Of a stretch of 61,581 bases of DNA, positions 32,783-43,603 are shown one piece after another; position 1 is the stretch's first letter, and each line of letters opens with the position of its first letter. The stretch is taken from positions 1 to 61,581 of the forward strand of contig NZ_LMPC01000011.1 of assembly GCF_001423745.1 (NCBI RefSeq). The letters run 5' to 3'. Under the pieces are notes generated by a model. That model was not told the origin of the DNA. It did not search any database and saw only the letters and a list, made by a program, of their open reading frames with translations. This DNA is from Arthrobacter sp. Leaf337 (GTDB lineage: Bacteria > Actinomycetota > Actinomycetes > Actinomycetales > Micrococcaceae). Position numbers and translations under genes: made by a program.

Positions 32783-33439
32783 TCAGCCGGCGCGGCGGTG
32801 CTCAGCCGGCAGGGTGCCCTTCAAGGCGCCCGGATGGCCGGCCAGGGAAACCAGGGAACCGGTGTCCAGCATGGCCATCGACCCCGGTCCCGGGGGTTTC
32901 TCGAAGGAGCGCGGTATGGGCCGGACGGTGGCGTGCTGGTCCGTGGCGGATTCCACCAGCGGCGCTACCTCCCTGACCTCTTCCACCGGGGCGTCCGGGC
33001 TGGGGAGATCGCGCACGGTGACCTTCACCTCGGGCGCAGCTGCGGCCTTGGCCCGGGCTGCGGCGCGGGCGTCTGCCCGGGCCACCGCGGCTGCCCAGTC
33101 TTCGGCCAGGGCGGGAGTCTCGCGGCGGCTGGTGCTGCCTGTGCGCGGCTGCTTTTCCGATGAGCTGCGCAGCTTCGGTTGTGGGCGAGGCGCCGGGGAA
33201 GGACGAGGCGAGCCGGCGGGAGGAGACGACGCGGCGGGACGGGTCACCGTGGCGGGACGGGGCGCCGTGGCGGGACGCCGGCCGAACAAGGCCATGACTG
33301 TGACGGCGACCAGCCGGCCCAGCCCTGCAAGCAGCAGTGTGGCTACGAAAACCAGGAAGAGGCCGATGAACATGACGAACGCCACACCGAGCGTGCCAAA
33401 AAAGGTCAGGTTCAGGGCAATGGTGGTGGGATCTTCCAT
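32783..33439 (-). CDS. Single-pass membrane protein with Pro/Ala-rich cytosolic tail
   Basis: A 218-residue hypothetical protein. Residues about 8-50 are hydrophobic and contain one or two membrane segments (LNLTFFGTLGVAFVMFIGLFLVFVATLLLAGLGRL). The rest is Pro/Ala/Arg-rich and then acidic, with no known domain. The membrane part (F-x-GTL, GLGR) resembles the small membrane protein at 37140. The start is ATG 33439 with AGGAG nearby. No functional clue from neighbours: an AKR downstream and divergent YchJ upstream. Confidence 0.55.
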   Translation of the reverse strand: MEDPTTIALNLTFFGTLGVAFVMFIGLFLVFVATLLLAGLGRLVAVTVMALFGRRPATAPRPATVTRPAASSPPAGSPRPSPAPRPQPKLRSSSEKQPRTGSTSRRETPALAEDWAAAVARADARAAARAKAAAAPEVKVTVRDLPSPDAPVEEVREVAPLVESATDQHATVRPIPRSFEKPPGPGSMAMLDTGSLVSLAGHPGALKGTLPAEHRRAG

Positions 33440-33667
33440 TTACCTCTCCTTACGGCCTGCAGCGCCTGTGTGCCGGCTGTAACCACCCGGCGATAAGCAC
33501 CCCTTAACAATACGGACTTTTGCTGGGCAACACGCCCGCAGTGAGGTCCGCTCGGGGGTTGTGTCGAAGCTGTTATCGGATATGACAACGCAGTTTCCGG
33601 CAGGTCGCGGCATATAGTCGGAGACAGCCACCTGGCGCCCTCCAGCTATCCACGAAAAGGACCACCT

Positions 33668-34069
33668 GTGCCCCCTCCAGGAAACTGCCCGTGCCTGTCC
33701 GGTGAGCAGTACGCGGACTGCTGCGGCCGCTTCCACCGCGGCGACGCCGAGGCCCCGACGGCGGAGCAGCTGATGCGCTCCCGGTACAGCGCCTTTGTGG
33801 TCCAGGATGCCGCCTACTTGCTCCGCACCTGGCACCCGGATACCAGGCCGGCGGAACTCGAACTGGACCCGGACATGCAGTGGCGCCGGCTGGACATTGT
33901 TTCCACCCGCCGCGGCGGACCCCTGGATTCGGACGGGATCGTCGAGTTCAAGGCCTATTTCAGGCACGACGGCGAGCGGGGGATCCACCACGAAACCAGC
34001 CAGTTCCTGCGTGTTGACCGGCGCTGGTATTACCTCAACGAGGTTGGGCTTAACGAGGCCAGGAGCTAG
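33668..34069 (+). CDS. ychJ: YchJ family protein (UPF0225, SEC-C zinc motif)
   Basis: A 133-residue protein from GTG 33668 (AAGGA ribosome-binding site). The N-terminal zinc motif is CPCLSGEQYADCC (C-x-C-x8-C-C), followed by RSRYSAFVVQDAAYLLRTWHPDTRP and a W-YYLNEVGL ending, which define the YchJ family with its NTF2-like fold. Role not established; SEC-C motifs bind zinc and often mediate ribosome or SecB contacts. It is convergent with the membrane protein gene at 34066; the stops overlap on the palindrome CTAG. Confidence 0.87.
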   Translation: MPPPGNCPCLSGEQYADCCGRFHRGDAEAPTAEQLMRSRYSAFVVQDAAYLLRTWHPDTRPAELELDPDMQWRRLDIVSTRRGGPLDSDGIVEFKAYFRHDGERGIHHETSQFLRVDRRWYYLNEVGLNEARS

Positions 34070-34932
34070 CGCTCCGCGTCAGCTTCAACGGGAGTGAACC
34101 CGGCCCGGTCCACCTTGCGGTGGAACCGCATGCCGGCCAGGCCGCCCACTACGGCGCCAATCAGTGCCACCACAGCCACCACGACGGCGGCGATAATCCC
34201 GGTGGTGGTCAGCTGGCCTTCGTTCACGGGGATCCGCGGGAAGCTGTTCAGGTTGGCCAGGATGTTGAAGCGCTCGCCGGCGATCATGGCCAGCAACGCA
34301 ACCAGCACTGCGAAGATCACGGCCCAGACCCAGACCATGAATCCCTGCTTGGCCCCGTTGAAGCGTGCCATCCGGCCGGCCACATAACCGCCGCAGTAGT
34401 AGGCCACGAACAGGATCACCAGCAGTACGATGATTCCTGCCAGTCCCACGGTCTGGTCAGTGGAGGCCTGGTTCACCGCTTCGTTGACGTCCGTGCTGGT
34501 AGCGAGCCCCACCGCTGTTCCGGCCGCTGCCACCAAAGCGGTCAGCAGGACGGCCGTTCCCGTCGCGGCCAGCCAGCCAAAGAAAGCCGAGCCAATCTTG
34601 ATCCCGCCGAACTGCTCCTTCTCGCGGGCAATCACGGTCTCGCGGGTCGCAGCATTCGGGTCGGCAGCGAGAGGGTGCTCGCTCGCGGGCGGCACCGCAT
34701 AGGCCCGGGTGTCGTCGTCGTAGTCCGTCCCGGCGTCAAAATTACGGCTGCCGCCGGGAGCGTCAGCGTAGCTGCGCCGGCCCTCAAGCCTGTCTTCCAC
34801 CCGGCTGCTTTCCACCCGGCTGTTTTCTACGCGGCTGCCATCCGTGCGGTTGCCGGCGTCGATGCCGTCGGCGCCCTCGCCGCGGGCGGCGCGGCGGGAC
34901 TGTCTGTCTTCGGGTCCTACTGTGCTGCTCAT
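34066..34932 (-). CDS. Four-segment membrane protein with hydrophilic N-terminus
   Basis: A 288-residue hypothetical protein from ATG 34932. The first ~105 residues are hydrophilic and Arg/Asp/Ser-rich with a short repeated SRVE(N/S/D) unit encoded by near-identical 15-bp repeats (about 34796-34845). Four membrane segments follow (about 120-275: FFGWLAATGTAVLLTALVAA, VGLAGIIVLLVILFVAYYCGGYVAGRMARF, a VWVWAVIFAVLVALLAMI stretch and IIAAVVVAVVALIGAVVGGLAG). The YYCGGYVAGRMARF motif is seen in uncharacterised actinobacterial membrane proteins. Function unknown. Confidence 0.65.
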   Translation of the reverse strand: MSSTVGPEDRQSRRAARGEGADGIDAGNRTDGSRVENSRVESSRVEDRLEGRRSYADAPGGSRNFDAGTDYDDDTRAYAVPPASEHPLAADPNAATRETVIAREKEQFGGIKIGSAFFGWLAATGTAVLLTALVAAAGTAVGLATSTDVNEAVNQASTDQTVGLAGIIVLLVILFVAYYCGGYVAGRMARFNGAKQGFMVWVWAVIFAVLVALLAMIAGERFNILANLNSFPRIPVNEGQLTTTGIIAAVVVAVVALIGAVVGGLAGMRFHRKVDRAGFTPVEADAER

Positions 34933-35089
34933 CAGGCGTTCTCGCTTCCATCGATTGAACCGTACCCATTGTTTGGGCCGGCCACCGCTATGCGGAGACG
35001 TGCATGGTGGTCCTACGTCCACCTAACCACGGCATGCCGGTGGTAGCAAGGGTGCTTAGCATCTCCGGCGGGTCGAAAATCGGCGGGAA

Positions 35090-37075
35090 TCAGCGGTACT
35101 TGCGGTGCAGGTCCTCCTTCACGGATGCCCGCGGAGACGCATCGGCGATCCAGGGTCCGGTGCCTTCGGACTGGTCCAGGACCCCGGCCTCCAGCCAGGT
35201 GTAGTCACCGGCGAGCACCTTTTCCGTCAGGTCGCGGTCGGCGTCGTCCGTGTTCCGCCACAGCTGGTCGAAGTACTCATCCACGCGGACCCGCGCCTGC
35301 TCGCAGTACGCCTCGGCGAGTTCGTAGGCGGTGGCGGCCCGCTCGGGGTTGGTGTGGAGCATCCCTTCGGCGCGTGAGCAGCATGCGGCCATGGCGAACA
35401 GCTCGGCGCCGATGTCCACGATCCGGCCCAGGAACGCCTGCTTGTGCTCGAGTTTGGCTTGCCACCGGCCCATCCCGTAGAACGTCTGCCGGGCGAGCCG
35501 CCGCGAGGACCGCTCCACAAACCGCAGTTGCTTGGCGAGCCTGCCGAACTCGGTGTAGGACCGCGGATCCATGCCGGCGCCCGCCACCAGTTTGGGCAGC
35601 CACCTCGCGTAGAACCCGGAAGCGCCGACGGCGGCCCTGGCCTTGTCGGACAGGCTGGCATCCGCGGAGGCAAGGTCCCCGGCTGCCGCGAGGTGGGCAT
35701 CCACGGCCTCGCGGGCAATCAGGAGCTTCATGATTTCCGAGGAACCCTCGAAGATGCGGTTGATCCGGAGGTCACGGAGCTGCTGTTCCGCCGGCACGGC
35801 GCGCTCGCCGCGGGCTTCGAGCGAATCCGCCGTCTCGAAGCCGCGGCCGCCGCGGATCTGCACCAGCTCGTCGGCTATCCGGCAGCTGATCTCCGTGGAC
35901 CAGAGCTTGGCGAGGGCGGCCTCGATCCGGACGTCCTTCTGGCCGGCGTCGGCCATTTCGGCGGACAGTTCGAAGACTGCGTCCAGGGCGAAGGCACTCG
36001 CGGCGATGAAGGCGATTTTCTTGCCCACAGCTTCGTGCTTGCCCACCGGCCGGCCCCACTGGGTGCGTGCGTTGGACCACTCGCGGGCGATCTTCAGGCT
36101 CCACCGTCCGGACGCCACGCAGAGGGCCGGGATGGAAAGCCGGCCCGTATTGAGGGTGGTGAGGGCGATCTTCAGTCCCTGGCCTTCGCGGCCGAGCCGG
36201 TTTGCCGCGGGCACCCGGACCTGGTGGAAGCGGGTCACGCCGTTCTCGATGCCGCGCAGGCCCATGAAGGCGTTGCGGTTTTCCACCGTGATTCCGGGGG
36301 AGTCCATTTCCACCACGAAGGCGCTGATGCCGCCCTTGTGGACGGTTCCGTCGGAATCCGTGTGTTGCGGCACCAGCGCCATGACCACCACCAGTTCGGC
36401 GATCACGCCATTGGTGGTCCACAGTTTTACGCCGTCCAAGACGTAAGCGTCGCCGTCGTCCGTGGGAACGGCGGTGCTGCCCATCCGGGCGGGGTCGCTC
36501 CCGACGTCGGGCTCCGTGAGCAGGAACGCCGTGATGGCGCCCGCGGCGCAGCGGGGAAGGTATTCCTGTTTCTGATCCGCGGTGCCGAACACTTTCACGG
36601 GCTCGGGGACGCCGATGGACTGGTGGGCGGACAGCAGCGCCCCGAGGCTCGGATGCACCGAACCCAGCAGGGCCAGCGCCCGGCCGTAGTACACGAGGGA
36701 CAGGCCCAAGCCGCCGTACTCGCGCGGGATCTTCATGCCGAACACGCCCAGCTCGGCCAGGCCGGCGAGGTACTGGTCCGGGATCCGGGCGTCCCGCTCG
36801 ATCAGGCGGCCGGACATGGTCCGGCAGTAGGCGGTGAGGCGGGCCATGAATTCTTCGCCGCGTTCCACGTCCTCGGTCCTGGCTTCGGGCCAGGGGTGGA
36901 TCAGTGAGAGGTCGAAGCTGCCCAGGTACAGGCCCTTGGCAAAGCTGGGCCGGTCCCAGGTTGTTTCCCGGGCGGCCTCCGTAATGGCCCGGGCATCGGC
37001 TTCGGTGGCCTCTGGCCCGATCTTGTCGGGGGCGACGGGAACGTCGGCGGCTGGACTGTCAGTGGCAGAGCTCAC
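35090..37075 (-). CDS. Acyl-CoA dehydrogenase, long (FadE-like) form
   Basis: A 661-residue flavoenzyme from GTG 37075 (GAGGAGA upstream). The acyl-CoA dehydrogenase core spans about residues 75-480: FGMKIPREYGGLGLS, LTEPDVGSDPARM, GVKLWTTNG, and FEGSSEIMK with the catalytic-base Glu443. The core is preceded by a ~70-residue extension and followed by a ~180-residue helical C-terminal region, as in the 600-660-residue FadE types rather than the 380-residue ones. It introduces the alpha-beta double bond in fatty acyl-CoA. It stands alone; no electron-transfer flavoprotein or other beta-oxidation genes are adjacent. Confidence 0.9.
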   Translation of the reverse strand: MSSATDSPAADVPVAPDKIGPEATEADARAITEAARETTWDRPSFAKGLYLGSFDLSLIHPWPEARTEDVERGEEFMARLTAYCRTMSGRLIERDARIPDQYLAGLAELGVFGMKIPREYGGLGLSLVYYGRALALLGSVHPSLGALLSAHQSIGVPEPVKVFGTADQKQEYLPRCAAGAITAFLLTEPDVGSDPARMGSTAVPTDDGDAYVLDGVKLWTTNGVIAELVVVMALVPQHTDSDGTVHKGGISAFVVEMDSPGITVENRNAFMGLRGIENGVTRFHQVRVPAANRLGREGQGLKIALTTLNTGRLSIPALCVASGRWSLKIAREWSNARTQWGRPVGKHEAVGKKIAFIAASAFALDAVFELSAEMADAGQKDVRIEAALAKLWSTEISCRIADELVQIRGGRGFETADSLEARGERAVPAEQQLRDLRINRIFEGSSEIMKLLIAREAVDAHLAAAGDLASADASLSDKARAAVGASGFYARWLPKLVAGAGMDPRSYTEFGRLAKQLRFVERSSRRLARQTFYGMGRWQAKLEHKQAFLGRIVDIGAELFAMAACCSRAEGMLHTNPERAATAYELAEAYCEQARVRVDEYFDQLWRNTDDADRDLTEKVLAGDYTWLEAGVLDQSEGTGPWIADASPRASVKEDLHRKYR

Positions 37076-37139
37076 GGGGCATCTCCTCTAACCGGGTTGG
37101 CCGGCTCGAGCCCTGGGTCCGCCTCGGGTGGGGAACCCT

Positions 37140-37442
37140 TCAGCTGTCCCTCAATGCTACCCGCGGGTAGGTTCCCGTGCTAGGGGAAGGCTGCCCTTGA
37201 AAGTCGCCGGGAAGCTCCACCGTGGAGGCGTGGTGCACCAGTCGGTCCCAGAGGTGGTTGATGCCGTGCACCAGTCCCAGCAGGGTGCCGGCAATGATGA
37301 ACCACGCGAAGCGGCCCAACCCCACGAGCACCATGGCCAGAAAGCCGGCAGTCATCATAAATGCCACAATCAGCAGGCCAAACACGAGCGTTCCGATGAA
37401 CACGAAAGTGCCTGTCTCTACTGCGCTGAGATCGAACTGCAT
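37140..37442 (-). CDS. Small membrane protein of unknown function
   Basis: A 100-residue protein from ATG 37442. Two hydrophobic segments (about 10-35 and 38-58: FVFIGTLVFGLLIVAFMMTAGFLAMVLVGLGRFAWFIIAGTLLGLVHG) are followed by a hydrophilic tail. The first part is similar in pattern to the start of the protein at 32783. An upstream in-frame ATG (37475) would add 11 residues but has no ribosome-binding site. No functional assignment possible. Confidence 0.5.
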   Translation of the reverse strand: MQFDLSAVETGTFVFIGTLVFGLLIVAFMMTAGFLAMVLVGLGRFAWFIIAGTLLGLVHGINHLWDRLVHHASTVELPGDFQGQPSPSTGTYPRVALRDS

Positions 37443-37788
37443 GTTTCCCCCTGCATCATTGCCTGGCTGGATCAAGTAGCACGAGCGTAGGGTGCGGACG
37501 GCGCCCCCAACCAGCCCCGGACGGCCGTGGCGCAGGTGTTGATACGGGATCGAAATGCTACCGGTCCGTAGGTCACGGTGCGGTCACTGTAACCCCACCA
37601 GTAACACACGTAACAGCACTGCCGGCTTCGCGGGAGGTGCCCCGGGGTCCGCGCGGATTCGGCGGGGGCCGGATACGGGGTGAAACGAGCGCCGGGCCGG
37701 CTCCCGGGCGCACTGCGTTAACCTTGTAGTTGGCAGTTTTCGGGTTTTCCGCTGCCCGACGAGTCCCGTGGCAGCTGAAGGAGGGTGT
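37443..37788. other. Promoter-bearing gap upstream of jetABC
   Basis: A 346-bp region between a minus-strand small membrane gene and jetA. It contains several GTCAC/GTAAC-type short repeats (about 37572-37615) and GC-rich sequence. I see no clear operator, terminator or small ORF with a ribosome-binding site; both divergent promoters must lie here. Confidence 0.4.
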
Positions 37789-39237
37789 GTGTCCCGATCC
37801 GCACCGTCCTCCGCGGACGCGATCAATGCCCGGCTTCGGGACCTCGAACTCCTGACCAAAGGACCGGCATGGGCGCTCACCCGGTCCGCGCCGTGGGTCA
37901 TCGCGGTCCTGCAGGCTTCCTTTACCCGGACCCGTCCCCAGCTTCCGCTGGAAGAGTTCCATGCCGACGTCGATGCCTTCCTCGAGCAGCTCCGCCGCCA
38001 GGACCCGGGGTTGGGCGGGGTGGCCAACGGGAAGTCCTTCGGCGATGAATGGACCCGCAAGAATTTCCTGACCCGCCGCAACCAGTCCGGGCAGATCGTC
38101 TACGAAGTCACGGAGCCCGCGGCCCGCGTCCTCGCCTTCCTCGACAGCCTCTCCAGCGAACGCTCCACCCTGAACGGTTCCCGGCTGGGGACTCTGCTGG
38201 GCGACGTCGAGAAGCTCGCCAATGAGACGAACCCGGACCAGACCGCCCGGCTGGAGTCCCTCGAGGACGAGATCGAGGAGCGGCGGCAGCTCATCGAGGA
38301 CATCAGCTCCGGCGACTTCGACGGACTGCTGGACGACGACGAGGCCGTGGAGGCCGCCGGAAACATCCTGGACCTCGCAGCCAGCCTGCCGGCGGACTAC
38401 AAGAAGATGCGTGACCGGATCGAGGAACTGGTGGGCGAGCTCCGCAACCAGATCATCGAGGAATCCCTCAGCAAGGGCGCCACCATGGCGCAGGTGCTGG
38501 AGGCGGACAAGCGGCTCCGGCAGAGTCCCGAAGGAAGGACGTTCCGGTCCTTCACGGCGTTCCTGGAGGACCCCCAGCAGCAGCTGCGGTTCCGCTCCGC
38601 GATAGGAGAGGTGCTCAGCCGCCAGTTCGCGGACGACCTCAGCCACGAGGACCGCGAAACGCTGAAGAACCTGGTGGCCGAACTCCGCACCCAGCACAGC
38701 CAGATCCAGCGGATCTACGGCAAGCTCAGCGAAAGCCTCAACACCTACGTCCAGAGTGACGATTTCCGCCAGTCCGTGCGGCTCCGCAAGGTGCTCCGCG
38801 AGGCCGAACAGGCTATCCGCTCGCTGCCGTATGAACGGGAACGCCCTGGGCTGGTGCCCGGGCCGGTGCTCTTCAATGCCGGCTTCGAGTCCTTGTCCAT
38901 GGTCAAGCTCTTTGACCCCGACGAGTTCGCGGCCCCGCCCAAGCTGGCCGACCCCATTGCCTTCAGCGACTCGGACCGCGTGCGCTCGCCGCGCACCGGG
39001 AAGGCCAAACCGGCGGCCATCCGCGCCGCGCTCGCCGGGGCCGCCACGCTGCCGGAGGCGTGGGAGCAGCTTCCGCCGGAGGAACGCCACATCAACTCCA
39101 TCCGCGCCCTGCTGTCCCACGCGCTGCACGACGGCGCCGGCTTCGACCGCGCCGGCTGGGACGCCATCGACTTCGAACAGATAGACGGCACCACCCGCAA
39201 GGCATTCCTGCCGGTGGTCACGCTCACAAAGGATTGA
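37789..39237 (+). CDS. jetA: JetA/MksF-like kleisin subunit (DUF3375)
   Basis: A 482-residue DUF3375 protein. I chose GTG 37789 because GAAGGAGGG lies just upstream; GTG 37768 is in frame but lacks such a site. It starts with an [27 protein letters not shown] block, then helical segments and an acidic-basic middle (about 130-330) typical of the kleisin of bacterial SMC complexes of the Wadjet (JetABCD)/MksBEF/EptABC type. These complexes sense and extrude plasmid DNA. It is the first of three tightly packed genes (2 bp to jetB, then a 4-bp overlap to jetC). The C-terminal [23 protein letters not shown] region ends in a beta-rich tail. Confidence 0.87.
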   Translation: MSRSAPSSADAINARLRDLELLTKGPAWALTRSAPWVIAVLQASFTRTRPQLPLEEFHADVDAFLEQLRRQDPGLGGVANGKSFGDEWTRKNFLTRRNQSGQIVYEVTEPAARVLAFLDSLSSERSTLNGSRLGTLLGDVEKLANETNPDQTARLESLEDEIEERRQLIEDISSGDFDGLLDDDEAVEAAGNILDLAASLPADYKKMRDRIEELVGELRNQIIEESLSKGATMAQVLEADKRLRQSPEGRTFRSFTAFLEDPQQQLRFRSAIGEVLSRQFADDLSHEDRETLKNLVAELRTQHSQIQRIYGKLSESLNTYVQSDDFRQSVRLRKVLREAEQAIRSLPYERERPGLVPGPVLFNAGFESLSMVKLFDPDEFAAPPKLADPIAFSDSDRVRSPRTGKAKPAAIRAALAGAATLPEAWEQLPPEERHINSIRALLSHALHDGAGFDRAGWDAIDFEQIDGTTRKAFLPVVTLTKD

Positions 39238-39239
39238 CG

Positions 39240-40064
39240 ATGACTGAAGAGATGACGACGACGGCAGCCCCGGTGGCCGGGCCCGTCGAGACGCCGGAAG
39301 CCCCCGCAGCGCCTGAACACACCTACGCAGATCCGTTTACGGTCACCCCGCGGGACACCTTCGTGGACGGCGCCGCACTGTTCCCGGGCGATACGGGCGT
39401 GCTGCCGATGAAGGTCCGCCAGGCTCTGGTGAAGCTGCTCAAGGGCCCGTACATTGACGGCGGCCGGGACGAGAAACTGTGGACAACGCTGCTGGACAAC
39501 CAGCTGATCCTCCGCAGCCGCCTGTCGGAGCTTTTCCTGACGCTCCAGCTTGACCATGAACGGAAGGTGGCCGTGCTGCGCCCGGTGGATCCGGACGCCA
39601 TCGGCGGCAGCACCCGTTCCAGCATCCTCCGCCAGCAGCGTGCGCTGAGCCGGGTGGAGACCATCGTGCTGCTGCGCCTGAGACTCCTGCTGGACCGCCA
39701 CGTCACGGCGCAGACGGATCCGACCATCACAAAAGAGGAAATCGCCGAGCTGGTGGCCCACTACCAGCCGTCCGGCCAGCAGGACGCGCTGCGGGACTCC
39801 GACGTCGTCAACCGCGCCATCACCAAGCTCCTGGCCCGCCAGCTCCTCATCACCACCGGCCTCGAGGACGTCTACACCATCTCCAACGCCCTCCCGCTGG
39901 CCCTCCCCTTCGAAAACATCGGTGACATCCCGGCCCAGATCGAAGCGCTGGTAGCAGCCACGGCAGACCCGACAGGTACGGAAGCGCTGATAGAGCTCGA
40001 CCGTGACAGTCCCGCCAGCCCGGATGATGACACTGAGGACGACGCTGAAGGGAGCACCAAGTGA
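39240..40064 (+). CDS. jetB: JetB/MksE-like subunit (DUF4194)
   Basis: A 274-residue DUF4194 protein from ATG 39240. A 40-residue Ala/Pro/Glu-rich N-terminus precedes the winged-helix core (about 50-245: [73 protein letters not shown]). The C-terminus is acidic ([10 protein letters not shown]). It acts as the KITE-like partner that bridges the kleisin and the SMC ATPase. Placement between DUF3375 and the SMC gene is the conserved order of this complex. Confidence 0.87.
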   Translation: MTEEMTTTAAPVAGPVETPEAPAAPEHTYADPFTVTPRDTFVDGAALFPGDTGVLPMKVRQALVKLLKGPYIDGGRDEKLWTTLLDNQLILRSRLSELFLTLQLDHERKVAVLRPVDPDAIGGSTRSSILRQQRALSRVETIVLLRLRLLLDRHVTAQTDPTITKEEIAELVAHYQPSGQQDALRDSDVVNRAITKLLARQLLITTGLEDVYTISNALPLALPFENIGDIPAQIEALVAATADPTGTEALIELDRDSPASPDDDTEDDAEGSTK

Positions 40065-43000
40065 GCATCGCAACCATGCTGCCGATGGGCGAGCTCACCA
40101 ACCCGGGCCAGATGCGGCTCGCGCTGGTTCAGGTGGTCAACTGGGGCACGTTCCACGGCGCCCACACCATGCATGTGGACCGCAACGGCACGCTGCTGAC
40201 GGGCAACTCCGGCGTCGGCAAGTCGACGCTGTTCGACGCCATGCTGCGGGTGTTCGATGCCCGGCCGCGTTCCAACGAGGCCGCGGCGCAGCGCTCCGGT
40301 GCCGTGGAGGACAAGAGGACCACGTTCACGTACATGCGCGGCAAGGTGGGCGACAAGGCCGTGGGCGAGGGCTCGGCCAGTGCCTTCCAGCGCCCCGGTG
40401 CCACGTGGTCCGCCGTCGCCCTGACGTTCGATAACGCAGCGGGCACGAAGGTGACGGTGTCGGCGCTGTTCGACCTGCCGAAGAACGGCACGGAGTCGAG
40501 CGTCGGGCGGTACTACCTGATCGACAACAAGCCACTGGACCTCGCCGCAATCGAGGGCATTGCGGAAAAGCGCTTCACCAAGGCCGCACTGGACGTGATC
40601 TTTCCGGACGCACAGGTCTTCGACGTGCACAAGGCGTTCGCCGAGCGCTTCCGCCGGCTGCTGGGCATCAACTCGGACCAGGCATTGCCGCTGCTCCGCG
40701 TGATCCAGGCCGGCAAAGGGCTGGGCGGCAGCGTCAACACGTTCTTCCGCGACCAGGTGCTCGATGCGCCGGCCACGCTGGCCGCGGCGGACGACGTCGT
40801 CGAGGAATTCAGCAACCTGATGTCAATCCGGCAGCGGCTGGAGGATGTGCGGCAGCAGCGTGACCAGCTTGCTCCGGTGCCCGGCCTGAACAAGGAATAC
40901 GCGCAGTCCCTGCTGGACGCGAACCGCCTGCGGGAGCTGGCCGGCGAAGAGTTCGATGCCTACAAGCAGCAGCTGGCCGTCACGGTCCACGAGAAGACCC
41001 TGGTCCGGTACAAGGACCTCGCCCAGGCAAAGGCAAGGGAGCTGGCCGCGGAGCGTGCGGTCCGGGACGGCCTGGCCAAGGATCTGCGGCAGCTTGAAGC
41101 GGACTACAACAACCAGGGCGGCAACGCGATCTCGGCGATCGAGCAGTCGCTGGAAAACGCCCGGGTGGGGCTCAAGCTGCGCCAGCAGATCGAGGAAGCC
41201 GCGCGCCAGGCCCTGGCCGAGGCCGGACTGGACCTTGAGTGGACGGCGGAGGGCTGGGAGCAGGCCCACACCCACGCGGCCGCCCGTTCGGCTGAACTGC
41301 AGGGCGACTCGGAGGCGCTGAAGGAGCTGCGCTTTGAGGCGTTCGACGGCCACGCCACGAAGAAACGTGAACTTGCGGCGGCCCAGCAGGAGCTCGTCTC
41401 GCTGAAGACGCGCAAGTCCCTGCTGCCGCCGTCGAGCATTGAAAACCGGACCGCGATCGCCGCGGCGACCGGCGTGCCCGAAGAGCAGATGCCGTTCGGC
41501 GGCGAGCTGATCGACCTCGCAGAGGGGGAGGAACGGTGGCGGCCGGCCGCCGAGCGCGCGCTGCGGAACCTGGCCACCACGCTGCTGGTTCCCGGTGAAC
41601 ACTTCGGGGCCGTCACCCGCTACCTCAACGACAACTCCGTCCGCGGCGCACTCCGCGCCATTGACGTGTCCAAGCCGTTGGCGGGAGGTGCGCTGGCCGC
41701 GGAGGACGTGGCCGACGGCGAGCTGCTGACCAAGCTGGACATCCTCACCACGGGGCCGGCGGCCGACGCCGGGCAGTGGATCCGTGAGCGGATCGCCGTC
41801 GACTTCGCGTACCCGTGCGTCGAGGACCCGGATGAACTGGCCAGGCTGGACAAGGGCCTGAGCCTTGGCGGCGTGGTCAAGCGCAACCGCCACACCGTGG
41901 AGAAGGACGACCGCTTCACCAGCAGGCAGGACTACGTCCTCGGCTTCGACAATGCCTCGAAACTGGAACTCGTGGCGACGCAAGTGGAGGATCTGCAGCA
42001 GGAACTCGCGAAGGCAGCCGAGCTCGCGCGAAGCCGCGAAGAGTCGCACCAGGGCATGACCCGCCAGCTGGACGCGCTGCGCCGGATCGCCGAGGACCAC
42101 CGGCCCTGGGAGCAGGTTTCCGCGGCAGTGGCGGAGGACGAACTCGGCAAGATCGAGCAGCGCCTCAAGGATGCCCTCGCCGCGCAGGCTGACCTGGAGC
42201 CGCTGCGGGCCAACATCGAGGTGGCCCGGCAGAAGCACCAGGCCAGCACGGAAGCCGCAGCTGTCCTCCAGAGCGAATACAAGGCGCTGGACCGGCAGCT
42301 CACCGCCGGGGATTCGCTGCTGGAAGCCGCGCGCACGCGCCTGGGCCAGGCACCGCCGTCGGAGTCCACCGTGACGGCACTGGAACCGTACTTCTCCGCG
42401 TTCGGCGACGTCGGCGAGATGCATGAGCTGGACAACCTGGCCAACGAGGTCCGGACCCGGCTCCTTGCCGAGCTGCACACCGCCGAGTCCCGCGGCCAGG
42501 CGACCTCGGAGCGGCTCACCCGCATTTTCGAGGGCTTTGTGCGTGAATGGGGCACGGCGATTTCCGCGGACCACGGCACGTCCATCGGCGCCGCCGGGGA
42601 GTTCGAGGCCCGCTACCACGCCATAGTCAGCGACGGCCTGCCCGCGCAGGAAGCCGAGTTCCGTCAGTTCTTCAACCAGCGCACGCACGAATCGTTCAGC
42701 ACGCTGCTGCACCTGCTGGATGAGGAACGCCGCTCGATCACCAGCCGTATCCTGCCGCTAAACGGCATCCTGTCCGAGGTCAATTTCCATGAGGGCAGCT
42801 TCCTGGAACTCGACATCAAGCAGACGCTCCCGCCCACCGCGAAGCAGTTCAAGGACGCCATCCAGAATGCGCTGAAAATTCGGCACACGCGTCCCTCGCG
42901 CGCTGCGGGGGCGGCGGCTTCCGGAGCTGAAACGGACGACGACGCCGAGCTCACCAACCGCTACAAGTCGCTGGAAACGCTCGTGAAGCGTTTGGGTTCG

Positions 43001-43528
43001 CAGACCCCGGAGGACCGGCGCTGGCGGGCCGAGGTGCTGGATGTGCGCGGGCACCTGTTCATCCAGTGCAAGGAACACCGCGAAGTGGTTGACCCGGCCT
43101 CGGGCAAGAAGCGCGGCAAGCGGACCGACGTATTTATGCACGCGGACACGGGCTCCATGTCCGGCGGCGAGCGGCAGCGGTTCACGGCGTTCATCATGGC
43201 CGCGGCCCTCAGCTACCAGCTGGGCATCGCCGAGCAGGGCTTCACCACCTACGGCACTGTGATGATGGACGAGGCCTTCGTCCTGGCCTCGGAGGAATTC
43301 GCCGGGGCCGGCATCAAAGCGCTGCACGAATTCGGCTTCCAGCTCCTGCTGGCGGCGCCGGAAAACGTGATCGATCTGTCCCGGCACCTCGGCTCCGTGA
43401 CGGAAATCCTGCGGGACAAGCGCACCAACCGCTCCGGCGTGCTCACGTCTCCGGTGATCGGGCCGCGGGCCGGTGCCGAGGGCCAGTGGAGGTCCGAGGC
43501 GAACCCGGTGGACATCGTCCTGCGCTAA
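40061..43528 (+). CDS. jetC: JetC/MksB-like SMC ATPase
   Basis: A 1155-residue SMC-like ATPase from GTG 40061, overlapping jetB by 4 bp. Walker A is GNSGVGKST (48-56, K54), which belongs to the [16 protein letters not shown] type of the MukB/MksB/JetC group. Two long helical coiled-coil regions flank a hinge near the middle (about 470-640). The C-terminal head has the ABC signature [10 protein letters not shown] and Walker B TVMMDEAF, then a D-loop-like ASEEF. It uses ATP to extrude DNA loops. The expected fourth gene, jetD (topoVI/TOPRIM-like nuclease), does not follow: the next gene is a convergent tetR. Confidence 0.92.
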   Translation: MSIATMLPMGELTNPGQMRLALVQVVNWGTFHGAHTMHVDRNGTLLTGNSGVGKSTLFDAMLRVFDARPRSNEAAAQRSGAVEDKRTTFTYMRGKVGDKAVGEGSASAFQRPGATWSAVALTFDNAAGTKVTVSALFDLPKNGTESSVGRYYLIDNKPLDLAAIEGIAEKRFTKAALDVIFPDAQVFDVHKAFAERFRRLLGINSDQALPLLRVIQAGKGLGGSVNTFFRDQVLDAPATLAAADDVVEEFSNLMSIRQRLEDVRQQRDQLAPVPGLNKEYAQSLLDANRLRELAGEEFDAYKQQLAVTVHEKTLVRYKDLAQAKARELAAERAVRDGLAKDLRQLEADYNNQGGNAISAIEQSLENARVGLKLRQQIEEAARQALAEAGLDLEWTAEGWEQAHTHAAARSAELQGDSEALKELRFEAFDGHATKKRELAAAQQELVSLKTRKSLLPPSSIENRTAIAAATGVPEEQMPFGGELIDLAEGEERWRPAAERALRNLATTLLVPGEHFGAVTRYLNDNSVRGALRAIDVSKPLAGGALAAEDVADGELLTKLDILTTGPAADAGQWIRERIAVDFAYPCVEDPDELARLDKGLSLGGVVKRNRHTVEKDDRFTSRQDYVLGFDNASKLELVATQVEDLQQELAKAAELARSREESHQGMTRQLDALRRIAEDHRPWEQVSAAVAEDELGKIEQRLKDALAAQADLEPLRANIEVARQKHQASTEAAAVLQSEYKALDRQLTAGDSLLEAARTRLGQAPPSESTVTALEPYFSAFGDVGEMHELDNLANEVRTRLLAELHTAESRGQATSERLTRIFEGFVREWGTAISADHGTSIGAAGEFEARYHAIVSDGLPAQEAEFRQFFNQRTHESFSTLLHLLDEERRSITSRILPLNGILSEVNFHEGSFLELDIKQTLPPTAKQFKDAIQNALKIRHTRPSRAAGAAASGAETDDDAELTNRYKSLETLVKRLGSQTPEDRRWRAEVLDVRGHLFIQCKEHREVVDPASGKKRGKRTDVFMHADTGSMSGGERQRFTAFIMAAALSYQLGIAEQGFTTYGTVMMDEAFVLASEEFAGAGIKALHEFGFQLLLAAPENVIDLSRHLGSVTEILRDKRTNRSGVLTSPVIGPRAGAEGQWRSEANPVDIVLR

Positions 43529-43603
43529 CCCCGCCCGGCCTGACCCGGCACCTCAACCCGGCCCGCCCGTCGGGGGGAAAGCGGCGGGTGGCGGTGCGGT
43601 CCG

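Noticed and set aside
40823..42712. Long open frame on the minus strand opposite jetC
   Set aside because: It is antisense to a clear SMC ATPase with Walker motifs; long shadows are expected at this GC content and the translation shows no domain.
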